From: UPXZ01 sp964568675
Lineage (GTDB): Bacteria > Bacteroidota > Bacteroidia > Bacteroidales > Paludibacteraceae
NCBI GenBank assembly: GCA_964568675.1
Contig: CAZMQV010000058.1
Coordinates: 1 to 21,395, forward strand
DNA length: 21,395 nt
Direction: 5' to 3'
Under the pieces are notes generated by a model. That model made no database searches, had not been told where the DNA came from, and saw only the letters and a list, made by a program, of their open reading frames with translations. Made by a program: the position numbers and the translations under genes. This document shows, one piece after another, positions 14,962 to 21,395 of this stretch (positions are counted from its first letter, which is position 1; each line of letters starts with the position of its first letter).

Positions 14962-16785
14962 ATGAGAAAAACATCGTTATTTTTTATGATTTTTGTTTCT
15001 TTATGTTCGTTTTCACAGATAAATTTTCAATGGAGTGAAAGCTTTTCGGATGGTGATGTGTTGCGCAATCCGGTGTGGAGCGGAATGAACGGAAACTTTG
15101 TAGTGAACGCGGAGAAACAACTGCAGTCGAATGCAAACCTTAGTTCTAAGTCTTATTTATCCACGGTTTCCGAGGTTTTTGAAGATGCGGTTTGGGAGTT
15201 TTGGGTGCGAATAAACTACAATCCTACTAGTCAGAATTATGCTTCCGTCTATATCATTTCCGACAGAGCTGATGTAACGGGCGATGTGAACGGCTACTAT
15301 GTGCAAATCGGAAACACAAATAAGGAAATTGCGCTTTACCGCCAGCAGGGTGGTGTGCGAACTAAAATAATTGATGGAGAAGACAAAATATTTGATACCA
15401 ATCCGGTAATTGTGAAAGTGAAAGTAAGTCGTGATAAAAATGGTATGTTTACTCTTTTTCGTCAGAGATTGAGTGTGCAGACCGGCTTTGTTGACAACGA
15501 ATGGGTACGTGAAGGCGAAAGCATAACCGACAATAAAGTGCTTGGCAGCAAATACTTTGGTCTTTTGTTTGTTAATAGCGGTGCTACGGGCAAGTCTTAT
15601 TTTTTCGACGATATCGCTGTGAGTGGTGCTAAGTTTAAGGATTTGATACCACCTGCATGCACCAAAATTATCATCCAAAAGCCCGACCGACTCATTCTTG
15701 ATTTCTCCGAACCAATTGACATCAGCAATGCGGTTTTTTCGGTAAACCAAGGTATGGGCAGTCCGATTGCCATTCACCTTTCACCCTTAGAAACTCAGCT
15801 TTCACTTGACTTTAAGCAGCCTTTCGGAAGTGGCATCATCTATTTGCTGGAGGTTTCGAATGTGAAAGACCTGGCAGGCAACACGATTGAAAAATTTGAA
15901 AAAGAAATCGGGTTGGTTGAAATGCCGCTGGCAGGCGATTTGATAATCAATGAAATACTTTTTGACGTGTCGGCCGAGACATCAGAATTTTTCGAAATTT
16001 ACAACCGTTCGGATAAAATCATTGATATGAGCCGTGTGTTTTTTGGAACAAGAGGAACATCCGCTTTCAAACCAAGCAATTTTTTACCGGACGAAACTTG
16101 GTTAATGCCTCATAGCCACCTTGCTGTGGCGCAAGACAAAGGGCTTGTAAAGTCCTTTTTTCAACCAGAAGATAGTAGTACTATCATTAGCCCTACGAAA
16201 TGGGTGGCGCTAAACAATACCGGCGCACGGTTGCTGATAGGAAGTATCAACGGTGCGGATACACTTTATCTCGACGAGGTGCAATATGATGCAAAGTGGC
16301 ATCATACTTTGGTGAAAAACCCCAAGAATGTGTCTTTGGAGCGAATCCATCCCGATATGCCCTCGCAAGATATGCAAACCTGGCATTCGGCAGCATCTGG
16401 AGCGCGCTACGCCACACCGGGGTATAAAAACTCGCAATTCAGAGAAATTAATAGCCACGCAGAAGGTGAAAACTTTGTATGGCTGGAGTCTGAACAGTTT
16501 TCGCCCGACAACGATGGCATGGAAGATGTGTGTATCATTCATTACAAAATCCCGGAAAGCGGATATACGGCCAATGCGGTAATTTTCAACTCCGTAGGGG
16601 TAAAAGTGAAACAAATAGCTACTAACGCGCTGTTGGAGGCAGAAGGCAGGATACTGTGGGATGGCAAAACCGATCGTGGTCTTAATGTGAATCCCGGTAT
16701 TTATGTGCTTTATTTTGAAATGATTAATGCCGAAAAAGGTGTTAAAAAAACGGAAAAAATGCCGGTTGTAGTGTCAGCTCGTTGA
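14962..16785 (+). CDS. Secreted multidomain protein with Lamin-tail and FlgD-like C-terminal domains
   Basis: A 607-aa exported protein (signal peptide MRKTSLFFMIFVSLCSFSQ, no lipobox). Residues about 25-220 look like a laminin-G/concanavalin-type beta-sandwich (SYFFDDIAVSG at its end). About 228-315 is an Ig-like domain of the SbsA/Big_5 kind (DFSEPIDISNAVF, LEVSNVKDLAGNTIE). About 323-490 is a Lamin-tail domain (LIINEILFDV, EFFEIYNRSDKIIDMS, ATPGYKNSQ). The last 100 residues form a FlgD/gliding-motility-type domain starting QFSPDNDGMEDV and ending in NPGIYVLYFEM. Lamin-tail plus such C-terminal domains are common in Bacteroidota surface proteins, some exported by the type IX system. No catalytic residues are recognisable; an adhesive or structural role is inferred. 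Confidence 0.82.
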   Translation: MRKTSLFFMIFVSLCSFSQINFQWSESFSDGDVLRNPVWSGMNGNFVVNAEKQLQSNANLSSKSYLSTVSEVFEDAVWEFWVRINYNPTSQNYASVYIISDRADVTGDVNGYYVQIGNTNKEIALYRQQGGVRTKIIDGEDKIFDTNPVIVKVKVSRDKNGMFTLFRQRLSVQTGFVDNEWVREGESITDNKVLGSKYFGLLFVNSGATGKSYFFDDIAVSGAKFKDLIPPACTKIIIQKPDRLILDFSEPIDISNAVFSVNQGMGSPIAIHLSPLETQLSLDFKQPFGSGIIYLLEVSNVKDLAGNTIEKFEKEIGLVEMPLAGDLIINEILFDVSAETSEFFEIYNRSDKIIDMSRVFFGTRGTSAFKPSNFLPDETWLMPHSHLAVAQDKGLVKSFFQPEDSSTIISPTKWVALNNTGARLLIGSINGADTLYLDEVQYDAKWHHTLVKNPKNVSLERIHPDMPSQDMQTWHSAASGARYATPGYKNSQFREINSHAEGENFVWLESEQFSPDNDGMEDVCIIHYKIPESGYTANAVIFNSVGVKVKQIATNALLEAEGRILWDGKTDRGLNVNPGIYVLYFEMINAEKGVKKTEKMPVVVSAR

Positions 16786-16824
16786 TTTTTGTTTCGTTAG
16801 GCTGATTATCTTAAATAAAAAAAC

Positions 16825-16832
16825 TATCTTTG
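16825..16832 (+). promoter_or_regulatory. -7 element of the FKBP gene cluster
   Basis: TATCTTTG followed by CA, 34 bases before the ATG at 16867, is a canonical Bacteroidota -7 element. It is the only strong one before the four FKBP-family genes, so it probably drives at least the first two. The -33 element is weak. Confidence 0.62.
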
Positions 16833-16866
16833 CACTCATTTTTAAAAAATTAGAAACGAGAAAAAG

Positions 16867-17451
16867 ATGGATAAAATCAGTTATGCTTTGGGATTGAGCT
16901 TAGGTAACAATCTTCTGAGCAGTGGCATAACCGCCCTAAATGTTGAAAAGCTTTCGAAAGGTATTCAGGATGTAATTGAAGGAAACAAACCTGATATGTC
17001 GAACGAAGAAGCTCAACATGTAATCAATGAATTTTTTCAGAACTTACAGGAAAAAGCAAGTGAACAAACGATAGCCGAAGGACGCGCGTTTCTTGAAGCA
17101 AACGGCAAGCGCGCCGAAGTGCAAACTACTGCAAGTGGTTTGCAATATGAGGTGCTGAGTGCCGGCAACGGCAATGTGCCAAGCGCGAACGATAATGTGA
17201 AGGTACATTATCACGGAACATTAATTGACGGCACTGTATTTGATAGCTCGGTGCGCCGTGGCGAGCCTGCCACTTTTGGAGTTACACAGGTAATTTCGGG
17301 TTGGGTAGAAGCGTTGCAACTGATGCCTGTAGGCTCTAAATGGAAATTGTTTATTCCTTCGAATTTAGCTTATGGTGCTAATGGTGCCGGACAACACATT
17401 GGGCCACACACCACTTTGATTTTTGAAGTAGAATTACTCGCAATCGTATAA
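16867..17451 (+). CDS. Cytoplasmic FKBP-type peptidyl-prolyl isomerase (FklB-like)
   Basis: A 194-aa peptidyl-prolyl cis-trans isomerase without a signal peptide. Residues 1-85 are the alpha-helical FKBP_N dimerisation domain (ISYALGLSLGNNL). Residues about 88-194 form the FKBP fold. The active-site aromatic and acidic residues are present: Tyr115 (VHYHG), Phe125-Asp126 (VFDSS), Val-Ile in QVISGW with Trp146, Tyr169 (NLAYG) and Phe186. The architecture and length match the cytosolic FklB/FKBP22 type, a V-shaped dimer that works as a folding catalyst and chaperone. It is first in an array of four paralogues, with 22 bases to the next gene, so co-transcription is likely. Confidence 0.92.
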   Translation: MDKISYALGLSLGNNLLSSGITALNVEKLSKGIQDVIEGNKPDMSNEEAQHVINEFFQNLQEKASEQTIAEGRAFLEANGKRAEVQTTASGLQYEVLSAGNGNVPSANDNVKVHYHGTLIDGTVFDSSVRRGEPATFGVTQVISGWVEALQLMPVGSKWKLFIPSNLAYGANGAGQHIGPHTTLIFEVELLAIV

Positions 17452-17473
17452 AAAATCAACAATTAATCAGAAA

Positions 17474-18199
17474 ATGAAAAAAATACTATATCTTTCCTTG
17501 CTTGCGGTGTCGGTGTCGGCTTGCTCTACATTCAAAAAAGCGGAAAAAGCGGCAGTTCTTCAACCCGCATTGCCATCGGTAGTACTCGCCAATGCTGTTG
17601 ACTCCATGAGCTATTCGCTCGGTGTGAGTGTGGGCAACGATTTCAAAAAAAACTTAGAAACCATTCCCGGAGGTAAATCCAATGTCGATTTGCTTATCAA
17701 AGGCTTCACACAGGCGTTGAAAAATGATTCCACTATCATCAAGCTGGAAGACGCGCAGGCATTTTTCCAGAAATACATGGCTGCCGAACAGAAAAAAGAG
17801 ACAGATTCTCAAAAAGCTAAAGGCGAACAATTCTTGACAGAAAATAAATTGAAAGAGGGTGTTAAACTGACTGAAAGTGGTTTGCAGTATATTGTTTTGA
17901 CCGAAGGAAAAGGCAATAAACCGGTTGCGACGGATAAGGTAAAAGTTCATTACACCGGCACTACCATGGATGGACGCGTTTTTGATAGCTCGGTAGAGCG
18001 TGGCGAACCAATCGAATTTGCTCTTAATCAGGTGATACCGGGATGGACAGAAGGTGTGCAGCTGATGCCCATTGGCTCAAAATACAAATTCTTCATTCCT
18101 TACAATCTTGCTTATGGCGAACAAGGAGTGCCACAGGCAGGTATTCCACCTTTTGCTCCTTTAGTATTTGAAGTAGAGTTGCTCGACATTGTGAAATAA
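17474..18199 (+). CDS. FKBP-type peptidyl-prolyl isomerase lipoprotein (FkpA/Mip-like)
   Basis: A 241-aa isomerase with a lipoprotein signal peptide, lipobox Cys17 (VSVSAC). A short linker leads to the FKBP_N dimerisation domain (about 42-110, DSMSYSLGVSVGNDF) and a long connecting helix (QKKETDSQKAKGEQFL). The FKBP domain runs from about 135 to the end. Tyr160, Phe170-Asp171, Trp191 and Tyr214 are in place, and the flap GIPPFAPLVFEVELLDIV is intact. It should fold proteins in the periplasm as a membrane-anchored dimer, as FkpA and Mip do. It is the export counterpart of the preceding cytoplasmic paralogue, 22 bases downstream. Confidence 0.93.
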   Translation: MKKILYLSLLAVSVSACSTFKKAEKAAVLQPALPSVVLANAVDSMSYSLGVSVGNDFKKNLETIPGGKSNVDLLIKGFTQALKNDSTIIKLEDAQAFFQKYMAAEQKKETDSQKAKGEQFLTENKLKEGVKLTESGLQYIVLTEGKGNKPVATDKVKVHYTGTTMDGRVFDSSVERGEPIEFALNQVIPGWTEGVQLMPIGSKYKFFIPYNLAYGEQGVPQAGIPPFAPLVFEVELLDIVK

Positions 18200-18221
18200 G
18201 GGGAAGTTGTTGAACGAGAAA

Positions 18222-18229
18222 TAAATTTG
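18222..18229 (+). promoter_or_regulatory. Possible secondary -7 element before the isomerase-less paralogue
   Basis: TAAATTTG fits TAnnTTTG and lies 31 bases before the ATG at 18261, inside a 61-base gap. A TTGTTG lies upstream but the spacing is short, so this is a weak internal promoter candidate. Confidence 0.3.
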
Positions 18230-18260
18230 AAAATAAGAATAAAAAATAATTTATAGAAAA

Positions 18261-18779
18261 ATGAAAAAACAAAATTTTTTAACAATCGCAATTTTTGCTT
18301 CAGTCGTATTGTTTGCGGCATGTAGTGGCGGTACCGGCACCAAAGAGGTTACCCTAAAGACACAAGAAGACAGCATCAACTATGCGCTGGGAGTGTACAA
18401 CGGTAACGGTCTTAAAGATTCTCATTTTGCCAATGACTCTTCAGAAAAAAACGTTGCCGCATTCATGAAAGCCTTGGATGAGGCTTACAATGCTAAAACC
18501 GGTGATCAGGTTTATCAGTATGGTGTTCAGATAGGCAAAATGCTGAAGCAACAAAAGAAAGATGGTTTGGAGTTTGATTCTACGCTTACTTTCAAACCCG
18601 AATTGGTGCTTCAAGGCGTATTGAACGGTGTGAAAAACTTCAAAGAAGGCATGACTCCGGAAGACGCACAACACTACTATCAAATGACAAAGCAAAAACG
18701 CATGGAGAAAAACTTGCCTCAGCCCGAGATAGCACCAGTACCGACTACTGACACACTTGCAACTGACAGCGTAAAATAA
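18261..18779 (+). CDS. Lipoprotein with FKBP_N dimerisation domain only (isomerase domain absent)
   Basis: A 172-aa lipoprotein (lipobox Cys21, VVLFAAC). Residues about 35-150 match the N-terminal helical domain of the next gene's FKBP: compare DSINYALGVYNGNG with DSMNYAYGYFNGAQ, and VLQGVLNGVKNFKEGMTPEDA with VKQGLINGIKGFKSHFTAEEA. The protein stops inside the connecting helix (QMTKQKRMEKN), followed by a short Pro/Thr-rich tail. No FKBP-fold residues follow, and the 103 bases downstream hold no remnant of one, so this is a clean loss rather than a frameshift. It cannot be a proline isomerase. It may dimerise with its neighbours, giving chaperone or regulatory mixed dimers; that is inference. 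Confidence 0.82.
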   Translation: MKKQNFLTIAIFASVVLFAACSGGTGTKEVTLKTQEDSINYALGVYNGNGLKDSHFANDSSEKNVAAFMKALDEAYNAKTGDQVYQYGVQIGKMLKQQKKDGLEFDSTLTFKPELVLQGVLNGVKNFKEGMTPEDAQHYYQMTKQKRMEKNLPQPEIAPVPTTDTLATDSVK

Positions 18780-18882
18780 TAATTTAATCAGAAAATAATC
18801 GTGTAAAACCTTCATACAGGTATTTCAAATCTAAGTATTAAAAATATCAGATGAAAGCGATACGAAAAAAAAATATTACAGA

Positions 18883-19752
18883 ATGAAAAAGAATATGTTT
18901 TTTATAGCTGCTACAGTAACTCTTCTATTTGGGTTGGCAGCATGTAATGGTGGTGGCACAACTACCAAAATGCCAAAATTGAGCAACGAACTGGATAGCA
19001 TGAACTATGCTTATGGTTACTTCAACGGCGCACAACTCCAAATGATGTTGGCACAAGACAGTGACTCGGTAGATTATAAAGTAAAACAATTGATGGAAGG
19101 TATTCAGGCAGGCATGAAAGGCACACCGGATGAAAACCCACAATTTGAGCAAGTGGGCGGACAAGTAGGTGGCTGGTTGAACCAACAAAAAACAGTGGGT
19201 GTACTTGGTGATTCTACTATTAAAATCAATTATAATTTAGTAAAACAAGGTTTGATCAACGGTATCAAAGGCTTCAAATCGCATTTTACTGCCGAAGAAG
19301 CTATGGCTTTCATTGACGGAACAATGCGCAAACGTCAAGAAGAGCAGATGATGAAACTTCACAAAGATAAAAAAGAAGCCGGAGATAAATTTATCGCTGA
19401 AAACGCTAAAAAACCGGGCATCACAACTACTGCAAGTGGCTTGCAATATGAAATCATCAAACAAGGCAACGGTGCTAAACCAACACCTGCCGAGATGGTA
19501 AAAGTGCATTATTCCGGAACCCTCATTGATGGAACTAAATTCGATAGCTCTTATGACCGTAATGAGCCTGCTACATTCGGTGTAGGTCAGGTTATTCCGG
19601 GTTGGACAGAAGGCTTGCAATTGATGCCTGTTGGCTCCAAATTCAAATTCTATATTCCTCAGAATTTGGCTTACGGCGCTCAAGGCTCACAAGGTATTCC
19701 TCCATTCTCACCATTGGTGTTTGAAGTAGAATTACTCGAAATTGTAAAATAA
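18883..19752 (+). CDS. FKBP-type peptidyl-prolyl isomerase lipoprotein with long N-terminal domain
   Basis: A 289-aa lipoprotein isomerase (lipobox Cys21, FGLAAC). The N-terminal dimerisation domain (about 36-155) is longer than in the first two paralogues and matches the isomerase-less protein upstream. A charged connecting helix (KLHKDKKEAGDKFIAENAKK) leads to a complete FKBP domain: Tyr210, Phe220-Asp221, Trp241, NLAYG and PPFSPLVFEVELLEIV. Predicted role is periplasm-facing, membrane-anchored protein folding. It is the last gene of the array and is followed by an intrinsic terminator. Short nearly identical DNA tracts shared with the first paralogue (for example TTTGAAGTAGAATTACTCG at the 3' end) suggest recent duplication or conversion. 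Confidence 0.92.
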   Translation: MKKNMFFIAATVTLLFGLAACNGGGTTTKMPKLSNELDSMNYAYGYFNGAQLQMMLAQDSDSVDYKVKQLMEGIQAGMKGTPDENPQFEQVGGQVGGWLNQQKTVGVLGDSTIKINYNLVKQGLINGIKGFKSHFTAEEAMAFIDGTMRKRQEEQMMKLHKDKKEAGDKFIAENAKKPGITTTASGLQYEIIKQGNGAKPTPAEMVKVHYSGTLIDGTKFDSSYDRNEPATFGVGQVIPGWTEGLQLMPVGSKFKFYIPQNLAYGAQGSQGIPPFSPLVFEVELLEIVK

Positions 19753-19778
19753 CTCAAGATCCTTTATAAATTTTCTCT

Positions 19779-19813
19779 AAAACGGGAGTGTTGTGAAATG
19801 CTCTCGTTTTTTT
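19779..19813 (+). terminator. Intrinsic terminator of the FKBP array
   Basis: A 10-bp stem (AAAACGGGAG at 19779-19788, CTCTCGTTTT at 19801-19810, one G-U pair) with a 12-base loop and a run of seven T's, 26 bases after the last isomerase stop. Confidence 0.82.
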
Positions 19814-19903
19814 ATGTCCATTGTTTTTCTTTGTTGCTCTCAATCTATTATTAACCGCTATATTTAGATGAAAATGATAAATTATTTGTGAAAAAAATGA
19901 TAT

Positions 19904-19938
19904 TTTGTTTTTATTTTTCAGAAATAGATGTATATTTG
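19904..19938 (+). promoter_or_regulatory. Bacteroidota-type promoter of the Lrp/AsnC gene
   Basis: TTTG (19904-19907), 23 bases, then TATATTTG (19931-19938), 30 bases before the ATG at 19969. The start site expected near 19945 falls inside a perfect palindrome (19940-19952). Confidence 0.6.
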
Positions 19939-19939
19939 C

Positions 19940-19952
19940 TGTCATAATGACA
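19940..19952. promoter_or_regulatory. Palindromic operator candidate at the Lrp/AsnC start site
   Basis: TGTCATAATGACA is a perfect inverted repeat of six bases around a single A. It follows the -7 element by one base and lies 16 bases before the regulator's start codon. Lrp/AsnC proteins often repress their own genes and bind short A/T-centred dyads, so autoregulation is a reasonable inference. Confidence 0.5.
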
Positions 19953-19968
19953 ATTTAAATTTTTACCT

Positions 19969-20424
19969 ATGGAAAAAACGGACAATCTTGACAGAAAAAT
20001 TCTACGGATTATTTCACAAAATGCACGAAAACCATTCAAAGAGGTAGCCGAAGAGTGTGATGTGTCGCGCGCTGCTATTCACCAACGAGTGCAACGCCTC
20101 ATTGACATGGGTGTTATCACAGGTTCGGGTTATTTAGTAAATCCCAAAACTCTCGGATTCCAATTGTGCGTCTATATCGGTATTACACTCGAACGCGCAT
20201 CGATGTACAAAGATGTGGTGGCTGCTCTGGAGCAAATTCCTGAAGTGGTAGAGTCGCACTATACACTGGGTGCCTACACGATACTGATTAAAATGTATGC
20301 CAAAAACGACGAGCATCTGATGGATTTGTTGAATGGAAAAATTCAGGAAATACCCGGAGTAGCAACCACCGAAACACTCACTTCGCTCGACCAAAAGATA
20401 AAAAGAACCATACCTATCGAATAA
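19969..20424 (+). CDS. Lrp/AsnC family transcriptional regulator
   Basis: A 151-aa regulator. The N-terminal winged helix-turn-helix spans about 5-60 (LDRKILRIISQNARKPFKEV, then the recognition helix SRAAIHQRVQRLIDMGVI). The C-terminal RAM/AsnC effector domain spans about 68-142 (VVAALEQIPEVVESHYTLGAYTILIKMYAKNDEHLMDLL). Lrp-family proteins form dimers to octamers and respond to amino acids; the effector here cannot be read from the sequence. Length and domain order are standard. It has its own promoter and terminator and a palindromic dyad over the start site. Confidence 0.93.
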   Translation: MEKTDNLDRKILRIISQNARKPFKEVAEECDVSRAAIHQRVQRLIDMGVITGSGYLVNPKTLGFQLCVYIGITLERASMYKDVVAALEQIPEVVESHYTLGAYTILIKMYAKNDEHLMDLLNGKIQEIPGVATTETLTSLDQKIKRTIPIE

Positions 20425-20465
20425 ATATTAAGTAGTAAATACGCTTCTACATATTGGTTATACAC

Positions 20466-20494
20466 AAAACCGCCGGATACCAACGGCGGTTTTT
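20466..20494 (+). terminator. Intrinsic terminator of the Lrp/AsnC gene
   Basis: A perfect 10-bp stem (AAAACCGCCG at 20466-20475, CGGCGGTTTT at 20484-20493) with an 8-base loop and a T-run, 42 bases after the stop codon. It lies just upstream of the trpS -7 element. Confidence 0.9.
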
Positions 20495-20507
20495 GCTTTA
20501 AAATGAT

Positions 20508-20515
20508 TATCTTTG
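20508..20515 (+). promoter_or_regulatory. -7 element of trpS
   Basis: TATCTTTG followed by CA is canonical and would give a leader of about 100 bases for trpS. The terminator of the preceding gene abuts it, and the terminator's T-run may overlap the -33 zone. Confidence 0.6.
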
Positions 20516-20623
20516 CACCCGAATTATTTATTAATCAAATAGAGTTAGAAATATTTTTCAATAGCTTATTCTTTTTTGTTTTATTGGAGAGAGTAAGCCG
20601 AAAATCTTATACACGCGATTAGA

Positions 20624-21395
20624 ATGAAAACAGTATTAAGCGGGATTCGCCCTACCGGCAACCTACATTTGGGCAATTATTTTGGAGCGCTTCGCAATTT
20701 TGTGGAGATGCAGCATGAATATAACTGCTACTTTTTTATAGCCGATTACCATTCACTTACCACACACCCAACGCCCGAAAATCTGCAATCGAATGTGCGT
20801 AGCGTTCTGGCACAGTATTTAGCCGCAGGATTGGACCCTGAAAAAGCTACTATATACATTCAGAGCGACGTACCGGAAGTGGCCGAACTCTATTTGTACC
20901 TCAATATGAACGCTTACATAGGCGAGCTGGAGCGTTGCACCTCCTTCAAAGATAAAATCCGCCAGCAACCACAAAACGTGAATGCAGGCTTGCTTACTTA
21001 CCCTACACTGATGGCTGCCGATATTCTTATCCATCGCGCCGACTATGTGCCGGTGGGCAAAGATCAGGAGCAACATCTCGAAATGGCACGCACATTTGGT
21101 AACCGCTTCAACCGCATGTATAAACAGGAGTACTTCCCTGAGCCGCAGGCATTTAATTTTGGAAAAGAATTGGTGAAAATTCCCGGACTGAATGGATCCG
21201 GAAAGATGGGAAAATCGGAAGGGGAGGATAGCACTATTTTCCTTACCGACACGCCTCAAGCGATACTGAAAAAAATGAAACGCGCCGTTACCGATGGTGG
21301 ACCTACTGAGCCTAACCAGCCGATGAGCGAGCCGGTAGCCAATCTGTTTCAACTGATGCATGTAGTGTCAAAGCCCGAAACGATCGAATTTTTCC
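20624..21395 (+). CDS. trpS: Tryptophanyl-tRNA synthetase, 3' end cut by the window
   Basis: An open frame from ATG 20624 to the end of the window (257 complete codons, no stop), so the C-terminal part is missing. It starts MKTVLSGIRPTGNLHLGNYF, with the class I HIGH-type motif as TGNLHLGN (11-18). The KMSKS-type motif is GKMGKSEG, KMGKS at 194-198. FIADYHSLTT, YPTLMAADIL and VGKDQEQHLEMAR are the expected tryptophan- and ATP-site segments. The enzyme charges tRNA-Trp. The GKMGKSEGED form of the second motif is the bacterial type found in many Bacteroidota. The missing portion should be about 70-100 residues of anticodon-binding helices. Confidence 0.95.
   Translation, partial: MKTVLSGIRPTGNLHLGNYFGALRNFVEMQHEYNCYFFIADYHSLTTHPTPENLQSNVRSVLAQYLAAGLDPEKATIYIQSDVPEVAELYLYLNMNAYIGELERCTSFKDKIRQQPQNVNAGLLTYPTLMAADILIHRADYVPVGKDQEQHLEMARTFGNRFNRMYKQEYFPEPQAFNFGKELVKIPGLNGSGKMGKSEGEDSTIFLTDTPQAILKKMKRAVTDGGPTEPNQPMSEPVANLFQLMHVVSKPETIEFF

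Noticed and set aside
15157..15777. Minus-strand open frame of 206 codons inside the secreted protein gene
   Set aside because: It is a shadow: the plus frame has a signal peptide and recognisable domains across the same DNA, while the minus translation has none.
16867..19752. CRISPR-like or other direct-repeat array from repeated similar tracts
   Set aside because: The repeats are paralogous codons for conserved FKBP residues, spaced by gene length, and not a non-coding array.
20516..20623. T-box or tryptophan attenuator in the trpS leader
   Set aside because: No T-box consensus, no antiterminator/terminator pair, and no short ORF with tandem Trp codons is visible.
20819..21361. Minus-strand open frame of 180 codons at the right end
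   Set aside because: It is antisense to trpS, whose class I synthetase motifs are clear on plus. The frame resembles nothing.

Overview
The window looks like a chromosomal segment of a low-GC Bacteroidota bacterium, most likely a member of the Bacteroidales. The evidence is the repeated promoter motif TAnnTTTG (often TATCTTTGCA), A/T-rich start regions without Shine-Dalgarno sequences, abundant lipoproteins, FKBP-type isomerases in tandem, and a Lamin-tail/FlgD-like secreted protein. Most genes are housekeeping. I see no prophage, CRISPR array or complete mobile element. The left edge (1-54) is the 3' end of a group II intron (end of domain V, domain VI, splice site).

Layout. 83-4639: trhP (minus) is divergent from dusB (plus), both tRNA-modification genes, followed by an M13 metallopeptidase lipoprotein. 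4667-5336: a bidirectional terminator, an uncharacterised 58-aa basic protein (4706-4882) and tsaE, both on minus. 5660-9926: uvrC and mnmG (minus), separated by about 0.5 kb of A/T-rich DNA. That gap is bracketed by two parS-like palindromes (7485-7500 and 8002-8033), the second being the core of a perfect 32-bp palindrome, so an origin-proximal chromosome-partition region is likely. 9939-11399: a DUF2891 protein probably co-transcribed with mnmG, and a 76-aa three-helix membrane protein with its own terminator. 11481-13587: a tight three-gene minus operon (cupin; DUF438-hemerythrin-PAS; DUF1858-DUF2249) that looks like a redox or nitrosative-stress module. 13744-14751: asd with its own terminator. 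14962-16785: a large secreted multidomain protein. 16867-19752: four tandem plus-strand paralogues of the FkpA/FklB/Mip family: one cytoplasmic, two catalytic lipoproteins and one lipoprotein lacking the isomerase domain. 19969-20424: an Lrp/AsnC regulator with a perfect palindrome just downstream of its -7 element. 20624-21395: trpS, cut by the window end.

Shared themes are tRNA modification and charging (trhP, dusB, tsaE, mnmG, trpS) and envelope protein folding or turnover (M13 peptidase, FKBP array). The most noteworthy items are the parS-like pair, the isomerase-less FKBP paralogue embedded between active ones, the group II intron end, the redox-sensor operon, and the small basic protein downstream of tsaE.
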